Assembly: GCA_025363575.1 (NCBI GenBank)
Contig: JANYDM010000084.1
Coordinates: forward strand, 14,442 to 78,441
DNA from: Betaproteobacteria bacterium
Lineage (GTDB): Bacteria > Pseudomonadota > Gammaproteobacteria > Burkholderiales > SG8-41
DNA length: 64,000 nucleotides
Direction: 5' to 3'
Shown: positions 45,068-53,844 of the stretch, in pieces
Layout of the letters: every line of letters begins with the position of its first letter
Position numbering within the stretch: the stretch's first letter is position 1
Position numbers and translations under genes: made by a program
Notes under the pieces: model-generated
Seen by the model: the letters and a program-made list of their open reading frames with translations, nothing else
Databases searched by the model: none
Told to the model about the DNA's origin: nothing

Positions 45068-46033
45068 ATGAAACGACTGCTGCACGTTGCAATGTCATTC
45101 TTGTTGCTTGCGACCGTTAGCGCGCAGGCGCAAACCTATCCCGCTAAACCCGTGCGCATGGTGGTGCCATTCGCAGCCGGCGCCGGCTCCAACGACATCA
45201 TGGCGCGGCTCATCGCACAAAAACTTTCGGACAGCTTCAATCAGCAGTTCGTCGTCGATAACCGCCCCGGGGCTTCGGGCATCATCGGCTGCGATATCGT
45301 CGCCAAGGCGCAGCCCGACGGTTACACCGTGCTCATGATGAGCCTTACATTCACGGTACTGCCCAGTCTTTTTAGCAAGCTGCCGTTCGACCCGGTGAAA
45401 GACCTGACGCCGGTGACCATGGTTGCATCCGCGCCGCTCATGCTGGTCGTAAATCCCTCGCTGCCGGTGAAATCGGTGCAGGAATTCATCGCTTACGCGA
45501 AGGCGAATCCGGGCAAGCTGAATTTCGGCTCCGGCGGCGCGGGCGCGACGCCGCATCTCGCCGGCGAGATGCTGAAGTCGATGGCCGGGCTGCAGGTAAC
45601 GCACATCCCTTACAAAGGCGGCGCTCCTGCGCTGGCCGATCTGATCGGCGGCCAGATCCAGTTCATGCTCGAGAACATTCCGGGCACGCTACCGTTCGCA
45701 AAGTCGGGCAAGTTGCGCGCGCTGGCCGTCACCGATCTCAAACGCTCGCCGCTGCTGCCCGATTTGCCGACGCTCGACGAATCGGGACTCAAGGGTTTTC
45801 AGATCGTGGGGTGGAACGGCTTGTTCGTGCCGGCCGGCACGTCGCGCGCAATCATCGATGCCCTGCATGCTGCAGTTGCGCGCGCACTGGCGCTGCCTGA
45901 GGTGAAAGAGCGGCTGCTCGTATTGGGAGCCGATGGCGTCGGCGATACGCCACAGCACTTCACCGCCTTCATCAAGGACGACATCGCAAAGTGGGCGAAA
46001 GTTGTCAAGACTGCCGGCTTGAAGATCGAGTAG
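45068..46033 (+). CDS. Bug/TctC family periplasmic solute-binding protein
   Basis: A 321-residue receptor with signal peptide (cleavage near SAQAQ) and mature start TYPAKPVRMVVPFAAGAGSND. DNRPGASGIIGCDIVAKA, QPDGYTVLM and HIPYKGGAPALADLIGGQ follow. ATG at 45068; a longer open frame upstream lacks a signal peptide. It lies about 100 bases before an MmgE/PrpD gene, the same pairing as at 18.6-21.0 kb. Confidence 0.93.
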   Translation: MKRLLHVAMSFLLLATVSAQAQTYPAKPVRMVVPFAAGAGSNDIMARLIAQKLSDSFNQQFVVDNRPGASGIIGCDIVAKAQPDGYTVLMMSLTFTVLPSLFSKLPFDPVKDLTPVTMVASAPLMLVVNPSLPVKSVQEFIAYAKANPGKLNFGSGGAGATPHLAGEMLKSMAGLQVTHIPYKGGAPALADLIGGQIQFMLENIPGTLPFAKSGKLRALAVTDLKRSPLLPDLPTLDESGLKGFQIVGWNGLFVPAGTSRAIIDALHAAVARALALPEVKERLLVLGADGVGDTPQHFTAFIKDDIAKWAKVVKTAGLKIE

Positions 46034-46129
46034 AGCCCGTCTGGGCAGTAGGGTGACTATCGCCCTCACCGGGCGCCTTTCGACGTTTCTGGCGACCGCA
46101 CATCAAGTGGATATTGATAAGACAGACTC

Positions 46130-47485
46130 ATGGACGATGTAACAAGACAACTCGCGCGATTCGTCGTCGAGTCGCGCTGGGCCGATGTACCGGAACCGGT
46201 ACGTCATGAAGCGAAACGCTCGCTGCTGAATTGGCTGGGGACGGCGCTGGGCGGCTGCAACGATCCTGCAGTGGATATCGCGATCGCGGCTCTGCAGGAT
46301 TTTGCCGGGCCGTCGCAGGCGTCGGTGTTGGGCCGCCGCGAACGCCTCGATATCATGAATGCCGCGCTGGTCAATGGCATCGGTTCGAACATACTGGATT
46401 TCGACGATACGCATTTACGCACGGTGATACATCCGACCGTGCCGGTCGCCGCCGCGATCACTGCGCTCGCCGAGCATATGCCAGTCACTGGCGCGCAGTT
46501 TCTGCACGCATTCAGTCTCGGCGTCGACGTCGAGTGCCGCATTGGTCTCGCCGTGATGCCCGAGCATTACAACGCAGGCTGGCACATCACGTCGACTTGC
46601 GGCGTGTTCGGCGCTGCCGCGGCGTGCGGCAAGTTGCTTGCGCTTGACGCGCGCCAGATGACATGGGCGCTTGGCATCGCCGCGACGCAGGCGTCGGGAC
46701 TGACCGCGGTGCACGGCAGCATGAGCAAATGCTTTAACATGGGCCACGCCGCGCGCAGCGGTCTTGCCGCCGCGCTGCTCGCGCAAAAGAATTTCACCAG
46801 CTCCGAGCGCGGCATCGAAGCGCCGCGCGGATTCGCGCATGTGCTCTCGTCGCGGTGCGACCTGAGCGCGATCACCGCAAACCTCGGCAGCAAGTGGGAA
46901 CTGCTGGAAAACGCGTACAAACCTTATCCGTGCGGCATCGTTGGCCATCCGACCATCGACGGCTGCCTCGATTTACGCGGCGCCCATTTGATCTCGTCCA
47001 ATGCCGTCGAGCGCATCGACTTGCGCGTCCATCCACTCACTATGATGCTGATGGGTAATCCAACGCCATGTACCGGACTTAAAGCGAAACTGTCGGTGCA
47101 TCACTGCGCGGCGGCGGCCTGCACTTTTGGCGCCGTCGGGGTCAGGGAATTTACCGACGCCTGTGCGACGGATGCTGCGATGGTCGCGTTGCGCGCGCGC
47201 GTCTTTCCCGTCATCGATGAAGCGATGGCGGCGGATGCGGCGGACGTCGTCATTACCCTCAAAGATGGCGCGAGGCATCATGCGTTCGTCGCGCATGCGC
47301 GCGGCAGCCTCGAGCGTCCGCTCAGCGACAATGATCTGGAGGATAAATTCCGCGCGCTCGCTGAGTGGGGATTTTCGACCTGCAATGTATCCGATGTAAT
47401 AGAGTTGCTGTGGTCGTTCGATACTATCACTGACGCCGCCGCGCTTGCCCGCTCGACCGTGCCTGCCGCGTCGGCGGCCGTGTAG
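46130..47485 (+). CDS. MmgE/PrpD family protein
   Basis: A 451-residue protein, close paralogue of the one at 27.9 kb: RHEAKRSLLNWLGTALGG, VLGRRERLD, NILDFDDTHLRTVIHPTVPVAAAI and NAYKPYPCGIVGHPTIDGC line up almost residue for residue. The DDTH/HP segment corresponds to the active-site region of PrpD and cis-aconitate decarboxylase. It follows a Bug receptor and precedes an alpha/beta hydrolase by 49 bases. Confidence 0.88.
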   Translation: MDDVTRQLARFVVESRWADVPEPVRHEAKRSLLNWLGTALGGCNDPAVDIAIAALQDFAGPSQASVLGRRERLDIMNAALVNGIGSNILDFDDTHLRTVIHPTVPVAAAITALAEHMPVTGAQFLHAFSLGVDVECRIGLAVMPEHYNAGWHITSTCGVFGAAAACGKLLALDARQMTWALGIAATQASGLTAVHGSMSKCFNMGHAARSGLAAALLAQKNFTSSERGIEAPRGFAHVLSSRCDLSAITANLGSKWELLENAYKPYPCGIVGHPTIDGCLDLRGAHLISSNAVERIDLRVHPLTMMLMGNPTPCTGLKAKLSVHHCAAAACTFGAVGVREFTDACATDAAMVALRARVFPVIDEAMAADAADVVITLKDGARHHAFVAHARGSLERPLSDNDLEDKFRALAEWGFSTCNVSDVIELLWSFDTITDAAALARSTVPAASAAV

Positions 47486-47534
47486 TAATATTCAAAGCAA
47501 AGTTCGTACAATTACCTGAAACGGGGAGCACTCG

Positions 47535-48413
47535 ATGCCTTATGCAGATTCAAACGGCGCCAAGCTGTACTACGAAGAAGCCGGCCGCGGCACGCCCATC
47601 GTGTTCGTGCATGAATTCGCCGACGATCTCTATAGCTGGGAAGCGCAGATGCGCTATTTCAGCCGGCGCTATCGCTGCGTTGCCTACAATGCGCGCGGCT
47701 ATCCGCCGTCCGACGTACCGAAATCCGCGTCCAAATACTCTCAGGCCATCGCATGCGACGACGTCGCCAACGTGATGCGCCACCTGAAGATTCGCAAGGC
47801 GCATGTGATCGGCTGCTCGATGGGCGGCTATGCGACGGTACACTTCGGCCTCACCTATCCACGCATGGCGTTGTCGCTGACTGCTGTCGGCGTTGGGTTC
47901 GGCTCAGATCCCGACAAAAGCGCGCAGTTCAGAAAAGACAACAACGCGATGATCAAGCGCTTTCTCGAGCTCGGCACACGCGAGGCGATCAAGCCGTACC
48001 AGGTCGGCCCATCGCGCGTGCAGTTCCAGAACAAGGACCCGCGCGGTTTCGCGCATTTCTGCGCCGAGTTTGCGAAGCACTCCGCGCTCGGTTCGGCCAA
48101 TACTCTGACCAGTGTGCAGGGCAAGCGGCCGACGATATACAGCCTCGAACGTAAGCTGCGTAACCTCAAGGTGCCACTGCACATGGTCACCGGCGATGAG
48201 GATGACAACTGCCTTGAGCCCGGCATCTTTATCAAACGCGTGTGCCCGTCAGCGATGCTGACTGTCGTTGCAAACACCGGCCACGCGGTGAATCTCGAAG
48301 AACCCGATCTTTTCAATGACATTACCGCGGAATTCCTGGCGCAGGTCGACAGCGGGCGCTGGAAACCGCGTGATGTGCGCTCGCTGGGCAAGTCGACGAT
48401 GGCGAAGAGGTAG
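47535..48413 (+). CDS. Alpha/beta hydrolase
   Basis: A 292-residue cytoplasmic hydrolase without a signal peptide. IVFVHEFADDLYSWEAQM is the oxyanion loop, VIGCSMGGYATVHFGL the nucleophile elbow (Ser), HMVTGDEDDNCLEPG carries the acid, and VVANTGHAVNLEEPDLFND the catalytic His. This resembles C-C bond or enol-lactone hydrolases of aromatic catabolism, but several esterases look the same. GGGGAG lies before the ATG. It is followed by a Bug receptor on the same strand. Confidence 0.87.
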   Translation: MPYADSNGAKLYYEEAGRGTPIVFVHEFADDLYSWEAQMRYFSRRYRCVAYNARGYPPSDVPKSASKYSQAIACDDVANVMRHLKIRKAHVIGCSMGGYATVHFGLTYPRMALSLTAVGVGFGSDPDKSAQFRKDNNAMIKRFLELGTREAIKPYQVGPSRVQFQNKDPRGFAHFCAEFAKHSALGSANTLTSVQGKRPTIYSLERKLRNLKVPLHMVTGDEDDNCLEPGIFIKRVCPSAMLTVVANTGHAVNLEEPDLFNDITAEFLAQVDSGRWKPRDVRSLGKSTMAKR

Positions 48414-48472
48414 CGAAACGACAAAATACCTTCGCCTTGCGCAGAGCAATACACCGGGGAGAGCTCTTGACC

Positions 48473-49429
48473 ATGAAAAAGATCGGTTTCTTTTTCTTCT
48501 TATGGATGTACTGCAGTTTGGCTTGCGGACAAAATTTCCCGGTCAAACCGATCCGCATCCTTGTGCCGACGATCGCCGGCAGCGCGCCCGACGTGCGCGT
48601 GCGTCAGATTGCGCCGAAACTCTCCGACGCCGTCGGCCAGCCGGTCATCGTCGATAATCGCCCCGGCGCGAACGGAATGATCGCGACCCAGCTCGCGGCG
48701 AGGTCGGTTCCCGACGGGCACACGCTTTTGTACGGACTTATCAACAATGCGATCAACGATGCACTGCATCCGGAATCGTGCTGCCGGCTTAATCGGGAAC
48801 TGATTCCCGTCGTGCATTTCACATCGACACCGCTCGTGATGGTCGTGCATCCAGGGGTCGCGGCCACCACGCTGCAGGAGTACCTTCAGCTCGCGAAATC
48901 CAGACCCGACTTCCTCACCTATGCGTCGGCCGGCCCCGGCAGCATCACGCAGTTGCTCGGCGAATGGGTCAAACTAAAAAGCGGCGCGCGCGTTCTCGAC
49001 GTGCCGTATAAGTCCGTCGGCGCCGAAGTGCCCGATCTTCTCGGCGGCCAGATCATGACGGCTTATTTGAATCCGATAGCAGTTGCCGCGCATCTGCGCT
49101 CGGGCAAGCTGCGCGGCCTCGCAGTTGCAGGGCCGAAGCGCATCGCTGCTTTTCAGGACGTGCCGACCATCGCGGAAGCCGGATTATCGGGCATTGACGG
49201 GGTCGTGTGGAACGGCTTCTTCGTGCCGGCGGGCACGCCGAAACAGAATATTCTGGCGCTGAATCGCGAGCTGCTGCGGACGTTCAATGCGCCTGATGTG
49301 CGCGAGCAACTTTCCGCGATCGGCGCCGAACTCGTCGGCGGGCGGCCGGAAGACTTCGCCTCGTTCATCCGCCTGGAATCAGGGAAATGGGGCAAGTTAA
49401 TACGCGACGTCGGGATCAAGGCTGAGTAA
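48473..49429 (+). CDS. Bug/TctC family periplasmic solute-binding protein
   Basis: A 318-residue receptor. The ATG at 48473 starts a very hydrophobic signal peptide (MKKIGFFFFLWMYCSLACGQ); an in-frame TTG lies further upstream. Mature start NFPVKPIRILVPTIAGSAPD is diverged at the usual PGGGTD. DNRPGANGMIATQLAARSVPDGHTLL and DVPYKSVGAEVPDLLGGQ fit the family. A Cys pair (ESCCRL, about residue 104) is unusual for these proteins. It ends about 110 bases before the exported acetamidase/formamidase. Confidence 0.9.
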   Translation: MKKIGFFFFLWMYCSLACGQNFPVKPIRILVPTIAGSAPDVRVRQIAPKLSDAVGQPVIVDNRPGANGMIATQLAARSVPDGHTLLYGLINNAINDALHPESCCRLNRELIPVVHFTSTPLVMVVHPGVAATTLQEYLQLAKSRPDFLTYASAGPGSITQLLGEWVKLKSGARVLDVPYKSVGAEVPDLLGGQIMTAYLNPIAVAAHLRSGKLRGLAVAGPKRIAAFQDVPTIAEAGLSGIDGVVWNGFFVPAGTPKQNILALNRELLRTFNAPDVREQLSAIGAELVGGRPEDFASFIRLESGKWGKLIRDVGIKAE

Positions 49430-49481
49430 ATTGCAACCCTTGAGACGATTTGCGTAAAAGAGCGTTCGAATTATTACCAAA

Positions 49482-49511
49482 CCTTCGCCCCTCGGAGTCT
49501 GACCCCGAAGG
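49482..49511. repeat. Small inverted repeat, REP-like
   Basis: CCTTCG (49482-49487) and CGAAGG (49506-49511) enclose CCCCTCGGAGTCTGACCC. Short hairpins around a GGAGTCTGACCCC core are familiar from repetitive intergenic elements in proteobacteria, but only one copy is seen here. There is no T-run. Confidence 0.3.
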
Positions 49512-49538
49512 GAATGCAAACGAAAAAGGGAGATCATC

Positions 49539-50561
49539 ATGATGCGCGCCGCTTCGAAGCTTTTTGCCCTCGTATTCGCAGTCGGCATTTGTGCACCTAA
49601 CGCCAGCGCGCAGAAGACGCACGAGCTCCTGCCGGTACCGAAGTACATCCAGTACGGCTATTTCGATGCGGCGGTGAAGCCCGCGCTGACGATAGACTCT
49701 GGCGACATCGTGCGGCTGAAAACGGCGACCGGCCATCCGGCCTATTTCGACGAGCTGGGGATACCGAAGGAAAAGATTCCGCCGGAGCTCTTTGCCGCGT
49801 TTGAAGGCGTCAAAGGATCGGCACGCGGGGACCAGTCGCTCGTCGGGCCGATTTATGTGAACGGCGCGGAGATTGGCGACACCATCGAAGTCAAACTCCG
49901 CAAGATCGACTTATGGCTGCCGATCGCCGCCATGAGCTTCCGCGCGGGACGCGGCTCGATCCCCGAAGAATTTCCGTACTCGCGCGACAAGGTGTTGTGG
50001 ATAGACGTGGACAAGAAGACGATAGACTTCGCGCCCGGCGTAGTGATTCCAGCCCGGCCGTTCTGGGGCGACATCGGCGTGGCGCCGCCGCTTTCGATGG
50101 GCCGCATCAACGCGAGCATCCCGGGCGTGCATGGCGGCAACATGGACAATCATGACTTTCAGCCCGGCACGAGTATCTTTTTTCCCGTTCACGCGACAGG
50201 CGCGCTACTGTCCATTGCCGACGGCCATGCCGCGCAGGGCGACGGCGAAGTCGGCCAATCAGCGATCGAGACGTCGCTCCAGGGCGAGATCCAGGTGTTC
50301 CTGCACAAAGGCATGAAGACGCGCTGGCCGCGCGCAGAGACACCGACGCACTACATGTCGATCGGGCTCGACCCCGACCTCAACATCGCCGCGAAAATGG
50401 CGATCAAAGAAATGCTCACTTTCCTGACCGAGGTAAAAGGCCTGTCGCGCGAAGACGCCTACATGCTGATGAGCGCGCAGATGGACCTCCACATCACCCA
50501 GGTCGTGGATGTGACCAAGGGCGTCCACGGGATGATTCCCAAATCGATCTTTCGCAAATAG
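49539..50561 (+). CDS. Exported acetamidase/formamidase family protein
   Basis: A 340-residue FmdA/AmdA-family protein. After a Sec signal peptide (cleavage near NASAQ) come PALTIDSGDIVRLKT, GSARGDQSLVGPIYVNGAEIGDTIEVKLRKI, RPFWGDIGVAP, IPGVHGGNMDNHDFQPGTSIFFPVH and DGHAAQGDGEVGQSAIET, the last two being the conserved metal/active-site core. Members release ammonia from formamide, acetamide or related amides. Most described enzymes are cytoplasmic, so the signal peptide is unusual and implies periplasmic amide hydrolysis. GGGAG lies before the start. The gene converges with the Bug gene at 50.6 kb with eight bases between the stops. Confidence 0.87.
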   Translation: MMRAASKLFALVFAVGICAPNASAQKTHELLPVPKYIQYGYFDAAVKPALTIDSGDIVRLKTATGHPAYFDELGIPKEKIPPELFAAFEGVKGSARGDQSLVGPIYVNGAEIGDTIEVKLRKIDLWLPIAAMSFRAGRGSIPEEFPYSRDKVLWIDVDKKTIDFAPGVVIPARPFWGDIGVAPPLSMGRINASIPGVHGGNMDNHDFQPGTSIFFPVHATGALLSIADGHAAQGDGEVGQSAIETSLQGEIQVFLHKGMKTRWPRAETPTHYMSIGLDPDLNIAAKMAIKEMLTFLTEVKGLSREDAYMLMSAQMDLHITQVVDVTKGVHGMIPKSIFRK

Positions 50562-50569
50562 CGGGCGGC

Positions 50570-51547
50570 CTATTCGCCTTTGATGCCGGCTTCTTTGATC
50601 ACCTTCGCGTATTTCGCCAGTTCGTACTGCACGAATACAGCGGTCTGCTGCCGCGTGTAGCCCACACCATCGCTGCTAAGCTGGCGCAGGCGCTCCTTGA
50701 CCTCGGGCAAGCCGAGGATGCGCACGAGCTCCCAATTGAGTTTGTCGGCGATTGCGTCAGGCGTGCCGGCAGGTGCGTGCATCGAATACCAGGTATTGGT
50801 GTCGTAGCCCGGCATGCCCGCCTCGGCAAATGTAGGAATGTCGGGATTGTCGGTCAGGCGCGTCGCACGGCCCACCGCGAGCGCCCTGATGCGGTGCGCC
50901 TGCACCATGGCCAACATCGATCCGGTGGTCGAGATCCCCATGTACGCTTCACCGATCGCGATGCCGAGCTGCGCCGGACCGCCGCCCTTATAGGGAATGT
51001 GCACCAGATCTATACCCGCCATGCGCTTGAATATTTCGACGCTCATGTGCATGGGAGAGCCACCGCCGCCCGACGCGTAGGTGATCGTGCCGGGCTTTTT
51101 CTTCGCCAGTGCTATGAGTTCCCGCATGGACTTTACCGGGAACGAAGGGGTCACGCCCAGCAGCATGGGCGACACGGCAAGCACCGTTATAGGCGTGAAA
51201 TCCTTGATCGGATCGTAACCTGGATCACGATACAGATTCGGGCTGACCGCATGACTCGAAACGAGCGAGAGGATCAGCGTGTATCCGTCGGGCGCGGCAT
51301 GCGCGACGAACGCCGTGCCTATGGTCGTGCCGGCCCCGCCCTTATTTTCTACGACAACCTGCTGGCCCCAGGCTTCGCTCAATTTCTGCGCGAACAAGCG
51401 CGCGATGACATCGTTACCACCGCCCGGCGGATTGGGCACCACCAGGCGAATTGCTTTGACCGGATACTCTTGCGCGCACGCCGTCTGAGTAACGATGGCT
51501 GCGCCCAGCGTCGCAGCCACAGTGCCGATGAAACGTATCGCCTTCAT
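50570..51547 (-). CDS. Bug/TctC family periplasmic solute-binding protein
   Basis: A 325-residue receptor and the last gene of the minus-strand unit running from 60.6 kb. Signal peptide (cleavage near TACAQ), then EYPVKAIRLVVPNPPGGGND; ENKGGAGTTIGTAFVAHA, APDGYTLIL and HIPYKGGGPAQLGIAIGE follow. It is the only receptor on the minus strand, and is placed downstream of enzymes for CoA activation, carboxylation and possible amide hydrolysis, so it probably binds that pathway's substrate. Confidence 0.92.
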   Translation of the reverse strand: MKAIRFIGTVAATLGAAIVTQTACAQEYPVKAIRLVVPNPPGGGNDVIARLFAQKLSEAWGQQVVVENKGGAGTTIGTAFVAHAAPDGYTLILSLVSSHAVSPNLYRDPGYDPIKDFTPITVLAVSPMLLGVTPSFPVKSMRELIALAKKKPGTITYASGGGGSPMHMSVEIFKRMAGIDLVHIPYKGGGPAQLGIAIGEAYMGISTTGSMLAMVQAHRIRALAVGRATRLTDNPDIPTFAEAGMPGYDTNTWYSMHAPAGTPDAIADKLNWELVRILGLPEVKERLRQLSSDGVGYTRQQTAVFVQYELAKYAKVIKEAGIKGE

Positions 51548-51641
51548 CCGGAAAACGTTCCTTTGATGAACCTTCCCGCAGGCTGACGATGAGCAAATTT
51601 CGCGCCTGCGAATTCTGGCGGTGACCAGTTTGAGAAATCCC

Positions 51642-52433
51642 CTATGGCCGTTTTGACGTGCGCAGCTTGAGGAATGCTTTGACGTACTCGACGGACATGC
51701 TCACGACACGCTTCACGGCCTCCGCGCCCTTGTCGACGTCGACCGCCGCGGGATTGCCGTTGCCGCCGGACGGCGAGAAATCGTGAACTTCCATGTAGAG
51801 GCCGAAGACTCCTTGCCCCACTTTGACTTGATGGGACGCCGCCAATTCAAATCCTTCAAACTCTTTCCACTCCTGAGGTCCAGGCGGAGCTTCCATGCGT
51901 ATGACGCCAGGCAGGCAGTAGCTCAGCATCGAAGTCACCCGTTCGTCGCCATGGCCGTGAGCCGACCCCAGCTTGGGGTAAAGATCGTGCGTGCTTTTTT
52001 CAGCCAGCACCACCGGATTGATGTAGCCCATGATCACGCCGTACTTCTCGCGTATCTGCCGTCCCGCATGCTCCATGAGCGGCTCGTTGGTCTGATGAGA
52101 GTTGACCATCAGTATGTGATCGAAGCCGGATTTCACGAACCCTTCGCAGATATCGTAAATAAGCATGCGCAGAGTATCGGGCTGCAGCGAGATGGTGCCG
52201 GTAAAGTTGCGGTGGCGCGGCGAGTACCCGTAGCTCACCAATGGAGCAACCACCGCGCCTGTCTCCGCGGCAATCCGCTTCGTGATCTCGAAAACAAGCA
52301 GCCCGTCGGTTCCCATCGGCCCAAGCGTCCCGTTTTGCTCGTGCGTGCCGATAGGCACCAGCACGGCAGCACCGCGATCGCGGGCGGCTTCCACTTCTTT
52401 CCAGGTCATGTAAGCGAGTTCACATTGCGCCAT
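51642..52433 (-). CDS. Creatininase family amidohydrolase-like protein with an altered metal ligand
   Basis: A 263-residue creatininase-fold protein. The first metal motif, usually GSTEQHG, reads GTHEQNG: Glu32 is kept but Asn34 replaces the metal-binding His; Asp43 (GTD) is kept. The second motif reads NSHQTN instead of NGHGGN, keeping the His, and the third HGHGDERVTS, keeping the Glu. Creatininase relatives open cyclic amides or hydrolyse formamides; with one ligand changed the activity is unclear. It lies 36 bases after the alcohol-dehydrogenase-like gene in the same direction. Confidence 0.82.
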   Translation of the reverse strand: MAQCELAYMTWKEVEAARDRGAAVLVPIGTHEQNGTLGPMGTDGLLVFEITKRIAAETGAVVAPLVSYGYSPRHRNFTGTISLQPDTLRMLIYDICEGFVKSGFDHILMVNSHQTNEPLMEHAGRQIREKYGVIMGYINPVVLAEKSTHDLYPKLGSAHGHGDERVTSMLSYCLPGVIRMEAPPGPQEWKEFEGFELAASHQVKVGQGVFGLYMEVHDFSPSGGNGNPAAVDVDKGAEAVKRVVSMSVEYVKAFLKLRTSKRP

Positions 52434-52469
52434 GTCTATTTCTCCACGTCGGACAGTTACGGGATTTGT

Positions 52470-53693
52470 TTACCAGGCCGCCTGCAGCACGTCGTTCAGC
52501 AGATCGCGCTCGCGCACGAATTCGCGCTTCGGATCAGCGTTGAAATTCTTGAGCGAATTCTCGAGGACTTTATCGAGTCCCTCGCGCGGAAAATCCAGAT
52601 CACGCAGCCGCGTCGGCATATCAAGACTAGAGAAGAATTTGTCGAGATGCGCGGCAGCGCGTTGCGGCGCCTCGGCGAGCGGCATGCTGTCGTCCCATGC
52701 GCCGAGTCCCCGCGCGAGATTTGCCATGGCCTGTGGATCGCGATTGCCCAGGCGGCGCATTACTGTGCCCGTCAATGCAGTGTTCGCTTCGCCCTGGCCG
52801 ATGTGCGGAAATGAAATGAACAGCGAAGTCGCGAACGCATACGTTGCACGCACCACCCAGTGCCGTGCTGCCGCGTTGCCGCCTTCGTCCGCGTCGCGGT
52901 TCAGCAGGAAGGCGGCAGTGCAGAGTTCGATGCGTGGTGCAGCATCGGATGCATCCATGATTTTGGGCAGGGCGCGCGCGGCGAGACGATGGGCATGCAG
53001 TCGCACGCCTTCAAGCAAAGGATTCACGTCGACCCAGCCGAGGTTCATCACGCTGCGCCAGTAGACCGAGCAGCCGGCCGTGCGTATGAGAGAAGCCGGC
53101 GCCGTGAGCAGGGCATCCGCATCCCAGAAAAGCGCCTTGGGGCGTGTCTTCGGGTCGAAGAATTCCATGCGGTGGTCGAGCGTGTCATCACGCAGCGCGG
53201 AGCCGCCCCGATTTTGCGCGCTCGTCGGCACGGTCAGTACGTTGATGATAGGCAGCTTGGGCGCCAGCAATCTGGGGCTGATCGCGGGTGCGTTGTCGGG
53301 ATACTGCGTGATCAGATCGTGGGGTGCGACTTTTTCCGCAAGCAGGATGGCTACAACGCGCGTAGCCTGAGTGACGCTGCCGCCGCCGACGCTGATCAGC
53401 AGATCCGCATTGGCGGCGCGCGCTGCAGCAGTCGCCCGCAGGACGGAAGGCAGTGTCGAATCTTTTTCGACTTCATCGAAGACTCCGGCGCAAGCGCTGC
53501 CCAGTATGCGCTGCATGCGCGCGATCAAATCGGTTTTGCGTGAAACGGTGCGGCCGCAGAGAATAAACGCGCGCTGCGCTTTGTTGCGCTTCAATTCGGC
53601 CGGCAGATTTTCGAGCGCGTCCTTGCCGCTGTAAACGCGGAACGGCAGACTCAACGCCTTGAAATCAGTGGCGACCATAGATGTCCGATCCAC
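52470..53693 (-). CDS. Iron-containing alcohol dehydrogenase / maleylacetate reductase family protein lacking metal ligands
   Basis: A 407-residue group III dehydrogenase fold: N-terminal nucleotide-binding domain with LLISVGGGSVTQATR (about residues 95-110) and VPTSAQNRGG, then a helical domain. At the position of the usual GMDALTH, which supplies two metal ligands, the sequence reads AGCSVYWR (about residues 204-211), so both Asp and His are absent. The later PHIGQGEAN keeps one His. Maleylacetate reductases are metal-independent relatives, so the protein may be a reductase of that sort with an unusual active site, or inactive. It sits between the split CoA synthetase and the creatininase-like gene. 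Confidence 0.82.
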   Translation of the reverse strand: MDRTSMVATDFKALSLPFRVYSGKDALENLPAELKRNKAQRAFILCGRTVSRKTDLIARMQRILGSACAGVFDEVEKDSTLPSVLRATAAARAANADLLISVGGGSVTQATRVVAILLAEKVAPHDLITQYPDNAPAISPRLLAPKLPIINVLTVPTSAQNRGGSALRDDTLDHRMEFFDPKTRPKALFWDADALLTAPASLIRTAGCSVYWRSVMNLGWVDVNPLLEGVRLHAHRLAARALPKIMDASDAAPRIELCTAAFLLNRDADEGGNAAARHWVVRATYAFATSLFISFPHIGQGEANTALTGTVMRRLGNRDPQAMANLARGLGAWDDSMPLAEAPQRAAAHLDKFFSSLDMPTRLRDLDFPREGLDKVLENSLKNFNADPKREFVRERDLLNDVLQAAW

Positions 53694-53708
53694 TGTATCG
53701 AACAGCTA

Positions 53709-53815
53709 AGTCCCCTCCCCCTTGACGGGGGAGGGCTGGGGTGGGGGTGAAAATCCCTGAGGCAAATATTCCACCCCCATCTCCACCTTCCCCCCTCAAG
53801 GGGGAAAGAGTTTTT
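53709..53815. repeat. G/C-run palindromic repeat within the minus-strand operon
   Basis: CCCCTCCCCCTTGACGGGGG at the left is followed by AGGGCTGGGGTGGGGGTG, a short variable part, then CACCCCCATCTCCACCTTCC and CCCCTCAAGGGGG. It can form a hairpin at each end and a long imperfect pairing overall. Similar elements are widespread between genes of proteobacteria. It separates the CoA-synthetase alpha gene from the dehydrogenase-like gene. Confidence 0.7.
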
Positions 53816-53844
53816 ATTCCCGCATCAAAAAACATCAGCGCATT

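Noticed and set aside
46034..46129. Possible terminator after the Bug receptor at 45.1 kb
   Set aside because: Short GC-rich pairings (GCCC-N4-GGGC) exist but no T-run follows.
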